The notes below the pieces were generated by a model. It was given only the letters and a program-made list of their open reading frames with translations. It ran no database searches and had not been told where the DNA came from. Below, piece by piece: positions 58,817-64,000 of a stretch of 64,000 nucleotides of DNA (position 1 is the first letter of the stretch; each line of letters begins with the position of its first letter). This stretch comes from Lineus longissimus (taxonomy: Eukaryota; Nemertea; Pilidiophora; Heteronemertea; Lineidae): contig NC_088317.1 of NCBI RefSeq assembly GCF_910592395.1, positions 7,318,001 through 7,382,000 on the forward strand, read 5' to 3'. The translations under genes were made by a program, and so were the position numbers.

Positions 58817-59836
58817 CAGTGGAACCCCGGTCGGCGACCACCTCAGTAACGCGACCACCCCGCGAACACGACCAAAATTCTCCGGTCCCGAATGGTTTTC
58901 TCTCTAATTCCCATTAACTGGCCCTCGCCAACACGACCACCCCAGTACCCAGACCGCGACCACCAGCTTGGTCGGTCCCAAACTGTAAATTAACCCCGCT
59001 AACGCGACCATGAGGCCTAATTGCCGTAATCAACCATGACCGCATCGTATCAATTGGCACCTTCTCGCAAATCCGTGTTGATAGTTAGCACCTCGAACAC
59101 AATGACTATGGGAATCCATATGAAAATAAATGATGTGTAAGTGAGTTTGATCAAATGTAAGCGCAAATAAAATGAAGAATAAACTTTCTTTTCGACTCAC
59201 GGTTTGTTTTTCATCATTTAGTATTAAATGATGTCAAGAGGCATGCACACGTAGTTTTTAGGACAAATAAATTATGTTGATTAGTAAGAGTACCGATACT
59301 CGAAGTAAAGAATGCTTACTACGTCGTAATATTGATAAAATACGTTTTTAAAAATATGATTTTATCAGTACCAGTTCAAATTGGCTGAAGTTAAAGCAGG
59401 AAGACATCAGGAAGAATTCTCAATATCTTCTCACATCACCTCTCTCAATGTTAGCGGGAATATTAGCTTGACATCAAGAAGGGCAGCTGCCGATGGTGTG
59501 AATAACATGCTTGCTCTAATTAGCATGCTCAAGTTTTAATGTAATGTTTGGTCTAATTAGCTCTCGTCAGTTTATTTACTCATTTACATAAGTTGTAAAT
59601 TAAACGGAAAAACACTTAAGAAAATGATTTTTTATTCGTAATATACACACAAAATTATCGAATCACCCGGTGGCGTAGTCATTAATGCATGTCAATGTAC
59701 ACGCAGCATATCTGCTAGGACGATGTTTTGGCGGGAAAACCTACTTATGATTCTTAAATTCACTAACGCGACAGCCCCGGTAACACGATCACTTCGGCTT
59801 AGTCCCTTGGGTGGTCGTGTTACCGGGGTTCCACTG
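58817..59836. mobile_element. Tc1/mariner (pogo/Tigger-like) non-autonomous element
   Basis: Inverted ends CAGTGGAACCCCGGT with adjoining ACGCGACCAC, flanked by TA on both sides (58815-58816, 59837-59838). Length 1020 bp. The ends repeat CGACCAC blocks several times. No transposase frame is left. Confidence 0.85.
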
Positions 59837-59912
59837 TACATAATTTATTTAAATGTTCCTGATCTGATTGCCTTGTAATATGTACTCCCATCACAGTCCC
59901 CTCACTTAGTTG

Positions 59913-60640
59913 GGTTTACGGTAAAAAAGGTACAGGAAAAAAGGTACAGGAAAAAAAGGTACGGAAATAAAGGTACAGGAAATAAAAGTACAGGAAATAA
60001 AAGTACTGGGAATAAAGGTACCGGAAAAAAGGTACCGGAAAAAAAGGTACACAAAATGGCATAAATAGGTAAAAAAGGTACACAACTTTTTTTAGAATAT
60101 TATTCTCTTCAACTGGTTCGCACCTGGCATCCTACCTGGCATTTCATATTCAGATTCTCGCCAATTTCCCTAATAGCTTGTGTTTGGTCTTAAATCTAAT
60201 AATTTGTCTGTTAAGACCTAATTGGCAAGGCACATTGTTAATTTGATCCAGCTCTATGATGAATGTTAATTGATTAATTGCAATTTAACTTGAACATTGG
60301 TACATTTATCAGTTAACCCTTTTGCAGAGGGAATTGTCCTAGAATCTTTACAATCATCATGATCTTGATAGCCGTGTTTTCACTCTTGAAAACCATAACG
60401 GTATACTGAACATTTGATATACCTATTTCTAAGGCCTATGCAATGCCTAAGCAACAAATAAAGTTAAAGTTATGAATAGAAAAAGAGAGAATTCAAATGA
60501 TTTTTTTTAAAGTGTACCTTTTTTTACCTATTTATGCCATTTTGTGTACCTATTTTTCCAGTACCTTTATTTCCTGTACCTTTATTTCCGTACCTTTTTT
60601 TCCTGTACCTTTTTTTCCTGTACCTTTATTACCTAGATTC
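59913..60640. mobile_element. Foldback element with GGTACAGGAAAAAA arrays
   Basis: The left array of AAGGTAC.GGAAA.AA (about 59925-60080) is mirrored at the right (about 60515-60635). The 8-bp repeat CTTAGTTG flanks it (59905-59912, 60641-60648). Ends GGTTTACGGTAAAAAAGG and complement of GAATCTAGGTAATAAAGG. Same design as 21708-22386. Confidence 0.8.
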
Positions 60641-60724
60641 CTTAGTTGACCCCCCCCCCCCCCCGTGGATACTCATGGAGAGTGTTATGGGTACAACCAA
60701 CACAATCCCCACACTTGCAACACC

Positions 60725-61455
60725 ACGCACGCATACGTCACCGGCGGGTACACAACGCAGGACACAGGACGTCCTGCAGCGTCCTGCAGGACGGGGCCCA
60801 TCTCAACAGATGCAGGAAATGAAATGAGGAATTTTAGGGACCATCTGTGATCTGATTTTTCATGGTTGTTCATGAGGGAGCTGTAGTGTACCTAAAAGGT
60901 TGTCTCTGATTTTGGTTTTACATCAAAGGGAAGTTGAGTTGAGGGGAGGAGTCATGTTCGAATTCAGGGGTTTGGTGTATGAATGGGTGATTTGTTGAGG
61001 GAAGTTACGTTTAAAGGGGGTTATGTTAGGTGTTTGGTACTTAAAGAGGAGTTGTGTTTAGTGGTTTGATAGAAGAGGAGCTGATTTGAAGGGTTAGGTA
61101 TCTAAATCGGGACTTCTGTTGAGGGTGTTGTTTTCAACTTCAACACAACTCCCCTTTAAAACCCAACCCCTCAGCAAACCCCTGCACACTGGGCCTACTC
61201 GCATTAACCAGCAATACCCTCAACACAACTCCCCTTTAAACAGACTCCTTTATGTACACAACTCCCCGATGAACAACCAAAAATCTGTCTGTAAAAATCA
61301 GATCACACGGCTGAGATGGTTCCCGATATTCATTGCTTCATTTTCTGAATATGTCGAGATCACACTTCTGAGATGATTCCTAAAATTCCTCATTTCTTTT
61401 CAACATCTGTTGAGATTGGCCCCGTCCTGCATTTTGTACCCGCCGCATACGTCAC
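60725..61455. mobile_element. Foldback element, ACGTCACCGGCGGGTAC-type ends
   Basis: The left part (60725-60865) with GGACGGGGCCCATCTCAACAG, ATGAGGAATTTTAGGGA and GATCTGATTTTT is matched inverted at 61283-61455. Opposed GTTGAG/AACTCC blocks continue inward. A poly-C run (about 60650-60664) lies just outside. Confidence 0.65.
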
Positions 61456-62754
61456 TTCGATCTGCCCCCTTGCCCATGGTTTCTAATCGCAACAAGACGT
61501 CCCGGTGTAAAAGAAGAACATGTCCCCCTGGAAAAAGTGTCCGGCCCTATTGTTTTCCGCTATCTGGTTCTATAGAGGCTATGACCGCCAATAGCTCAGA
61601 GATTAAAGCGCATAATAGAATCCATTGTTTCCCGGACATTCTATCCCAAGACATTTTAAACTTCTATATCGGCCCAAAACCATGTGACCTTAAAGGCGCC
61701 CTTTTAATTAGATTTACCCCCATCCTGAATCTCATGGTCTCATACTGCCTTTGAACATAGCAGGCAGTAATAAATCTTAAAGGCTCCGGTGAAAACCTAA
61801 GGCGGGAATAAAGCTTCCTTTGTTCCTTTGTTAAATATTAGGAGTAGCTGCTAGGTAGTCGATGATGCGAGCTGTGCATTTGGCTAACATTGCATAACGT
61901 TGCATAACATTACTGACTCCAGTCAATGAACTGCATAAGAGGTAATCTCAAATTTAGTCATTTTTACTACGTTCAGCCAGGTGAAAAATAAAGACTTGAG
62001 TCACGACAAGATGGATTTACCCTGGCATTCAGCACTTGTGCTGGAGTAATGCATCCTGAACTCAGGCCAACACTCGGCACTAACGACTGTTACAACGGTA
62101 GTTCGCCCCTGCTTCCACTAAACATAAGTAGCTTTGTGCACCATTCCGTAGTGCAGTTATTATGCGTATGCGTTTGCTGAAACTTGGTATTTATGGTGTT
62201 TGTAGATCAGTCTACACAACGGTAATGCTGAAGTTGAAATTCAGTGTCTATTATCGCAATTGGATTTTTCCAATATGAAACGTACTTTTTAACGAACGGC
62301 ATATGTCTTTAATTAGTAGGTGTTATGAAAAAGAAAATTTGAGATATAATAAAACTGTGTGTAGGAACAAGGTGACAAACAATAACAATATTGAAAAAAA
62401 AGTTAACAAAAAGCAACTGCTGAGATGGTCCCTTAATTCCAGACCTTGACCTTTATTGACGCTTGAGAAAACCCCAGCTCTGCGGACTGCCTGCACCATG
62501 CATTTTCTTTCTACCCGCCGCTTGCCCAACACCTTACTCAAGTATTAGTAACCATCTGGCTGCCAAGGGTCTTGCTAATAAAGGACCCATACAATTATCG
62601 CCGTGATCCATCAGCAAAGTGTCTTGGCAAAAGACCACATCTTTATCACCTATCATTACATAAAATAAACTCTCCCCTGGGAATTCTGTTCCTACACATA
62701 TATGGATAGACACACATATACAGTGATGATTGAGATGGTCTCCCAGCACTTGGC
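61456..62754. other. Interior of the 5.3-kb foldback element
   Basis: No recognised gene. The 114-codon frame over 61410-61754 has no domain. Confidence 0.4.
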
Positions 62755-63279
62755 ACGTGAGAAGTACCTGGTTACATCATCCATCCAGCCAAAGATATCT
62801 TTAACCTACATAGGTTATTGACAAGCGCCATCTAGCAGGAAGTACCCTGTTATGTCAAGCGCCACCTAGCAGGTATCCTGATACCTCTTCCATCCAGCCA
62901 AAGATCCCTTTAAATGATACAGCTGGATGACAAGCGCCACCTAGCAGGAAGTACCCTGTTACATCTTCCATCCAGCCAAATATCCCTTTAACTGACAGAG
63001 CTGAATGACAAGCGCCACCTAGCGGGTACTGTTACATCATCCATCCAGCCAGGGAGCCCTTTAAATGATACAGCTGGATGACAAGCGCCACCTAGCAGGA
63101 AGACCTAGTTCACATTCCAGGTTTCCAGGTTTCCAACTTTCCGGAAAGTAAAGGCAACCCTTTTTCTTGTTTTCAAAGATAAAGACGGTTAAACTCCTGT
63201 TCACCACAGGAATTGTCCCTCCATTGGGGAAAGGAAACATGCTTGTATGTGTGCGAAGTGACTAGCGTATAATACAGTT

Positions 63280-64000
63280 GTTACTAAAAAAGCCCAACTC
63301 AAATCAATATTTGAGAAGCGTGGCAAGTCCCATGCTTGGTTGGGCAGCTCTGGGAATCCTGTTCTTTCAGATAGGGTGGAAGCTTTCATAAATCAGATAG
63401 GAATTGAACAGAGCATGGGTCACGTCGTTCGAAATCAAGCAAAACCTCTGTTTATGTCAAAATTGATCGTAATTTCTCAGTACATAGATAGAAAGTTAGC
63501 ACTGGAGGGTATCGATCCTGTACAGAAGTTTCTCTGGGCGAGAGATCAAGCTATTTTCAAATTGATTTTTTTTGGGGGTGATCGGGCACATGACCTGGGA
63601 GTAATGCTTTCACAAGAGACCAGAACACTGCCAAACCAAGTAGGCCTGGTTATTACACATGCTTTGGGGAAAAAACAATCGAGTTGACAGGCCCAACACA
63701 TTCCGTGTTTTCAGAAACCCTGATGAAATGCTATGTCCAGCTCTTGCGCTGGAACGCTATTTGAAGGTGGGCAGAAAACTTGGCATTTAACCTGAAATCT
63801 GGATATTTATTTAGACCGGTAAAAAATTCCTCTGTCCGAGATTGTCCGTTAGAGTATCAAGCCACTTACGCTAGATTCAAATTTTACTTATCGGTACTGG
63901 GTATTGATGAAGGGGAAACCCCACATGGTCTACGAGGGGGTTGTGCTATCTCGCTCCAATACTTGAGCCAGTCTAAGAGCTCGCAGGGCCTTAGGCACCT
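63280..64000 (+). pseudogene. Tyrosine recombinase (Crypton/DIRS-like), broken and cut by window end
   Basis: Coding starts upstream of 63340 (KKAQLKSIFEKRGKSHAWLG...) and continues in at least three frames. Blocks seen are ISQYIDRKLALEG, GDRAHDLGVML with the box I Arg, THALGK, RPNTFRVFRNPDEMLCPALALERYLK, SGYLFRPV, YARFKFYLSVLGIDEGETPHGLRGGCAI with the His-x-x-Arg of box II. Frame changes occur near 63675 and 63785. The catalytic Tyr would lie beyond 64000. This protein type is common in invertebrate mobile elements. The exact class (Crypton or DIRS-like) is uncertain. Confidence 0.75.

Larger units (their letters stand above)
57837..63170. mobile_element. 5.3-kb foldback element with long repeat-array ends
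   Basis: The left end (57837-58260) holds tandem units with TGCTAGGTGGCGCTTG(T)CATCC, 'agttaaagggatctttggctgg' and 'atggatgatgt.aca'. The right end (about 62755-63170) holds the same units inverted. Both outer ends have TTGCCT.TACTTTCCGGAAAG next to repeated GGAAACCTGGAAA. Inside are the nested elements at 58817-59836, 59913-60640 and 60725-61455. No transposase was recognised, so the element is non-autonomous or decayed. Confidence 0.7.

Noticed and set aside
60534-60827. Frame with repeated PVPLFPVPLFP residues
   Set aside because: It is a translation of the GGTAC foldback array.

Overview
The window is a stretch of animal (eukaryotic) genome made almost wholly of nested mobile elements. 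No host gene with a convincing exon chain is visible. Polinton/Maverick, Gypsy, Helitron, PIF/Harbinger-like, pogo/mariner-like and Mutator-like elements occur together with many small foldback elements. That mix suggests a repeat-rich marine invertebrate, but the species cannot be fixed from the sequence.

Layout. 1-1.3 kb: small inverted-repeat elements inside an old interspersed family. 1.4-6.0 kb: a broken DDE-like transposon gene (minus strand) between arrays of an inverted 20-25 bp motif. 6.2-10.8 kb: a repeat family rich in AGGTCA half-sites, with two near-identical 1.1 kb copies. 10.8-15.9 kb: mostly unassigned, with a THAP-like fragment. 16.0-16.7 kb: a Harbinger relic with TTA target duplications. 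17.0-19.4 kb: a 1227-bp tandem duplication. 20.4-25 kb: foldback elements. 27.15-33.5 kb: a foldback element with an 8-bp target duplication, split by a young Gypsy retrotransposon whose two 166-bp LTRs look identical. 34.4-36.2 kb: tandem repeats.

The centre (36650-55819) is a complete 19.17-kb Polinton (Maverick). It has identical 209-bp terminal inverted repeats beginning AG and a 6-bp GAATTC target duplication. It carries a major capsid protein, two penton-like minor capsid proteins, a packaging ATPase, a chromodomain integrase, protein-primed DNA polymerase B, an HNH-like protein and several conserved membrane or unknown proteins. No adenain-type protease was found. Most genes start inside a TAAATG motif with almost no spacer, which suggests an element-encoded promoter signal like the poxvirus late type.

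The most unusual signal is inside this Polinton. A 25-nt double-hairpin unit (two 4-bp stems with 3-nt loops, separated by 3 nt) occurs about 29 times in full and about nine times as single hairpins, in both orientations. It lies between genes and in frame inside at least eight proteins. Stem changes are compensatory, and clustered copies sit on a 30-nt lattice. It resembles in behaviour the in-frame palindromic elements of Rickettsia, and I know of no description of it in Polintons.

Right of the Polinton (55.8-64 kb) is the C-terminal part of a Helitron helicase. It is cut by a 699-bp Mutator-like element with a 9-bp target duplication. Next is a 5.3-kb element with inverted arrays of a roughly 75-100 bp unit, holding three further nested elements. 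The window ends in a frameshifted tyrosine-recombinase gene.
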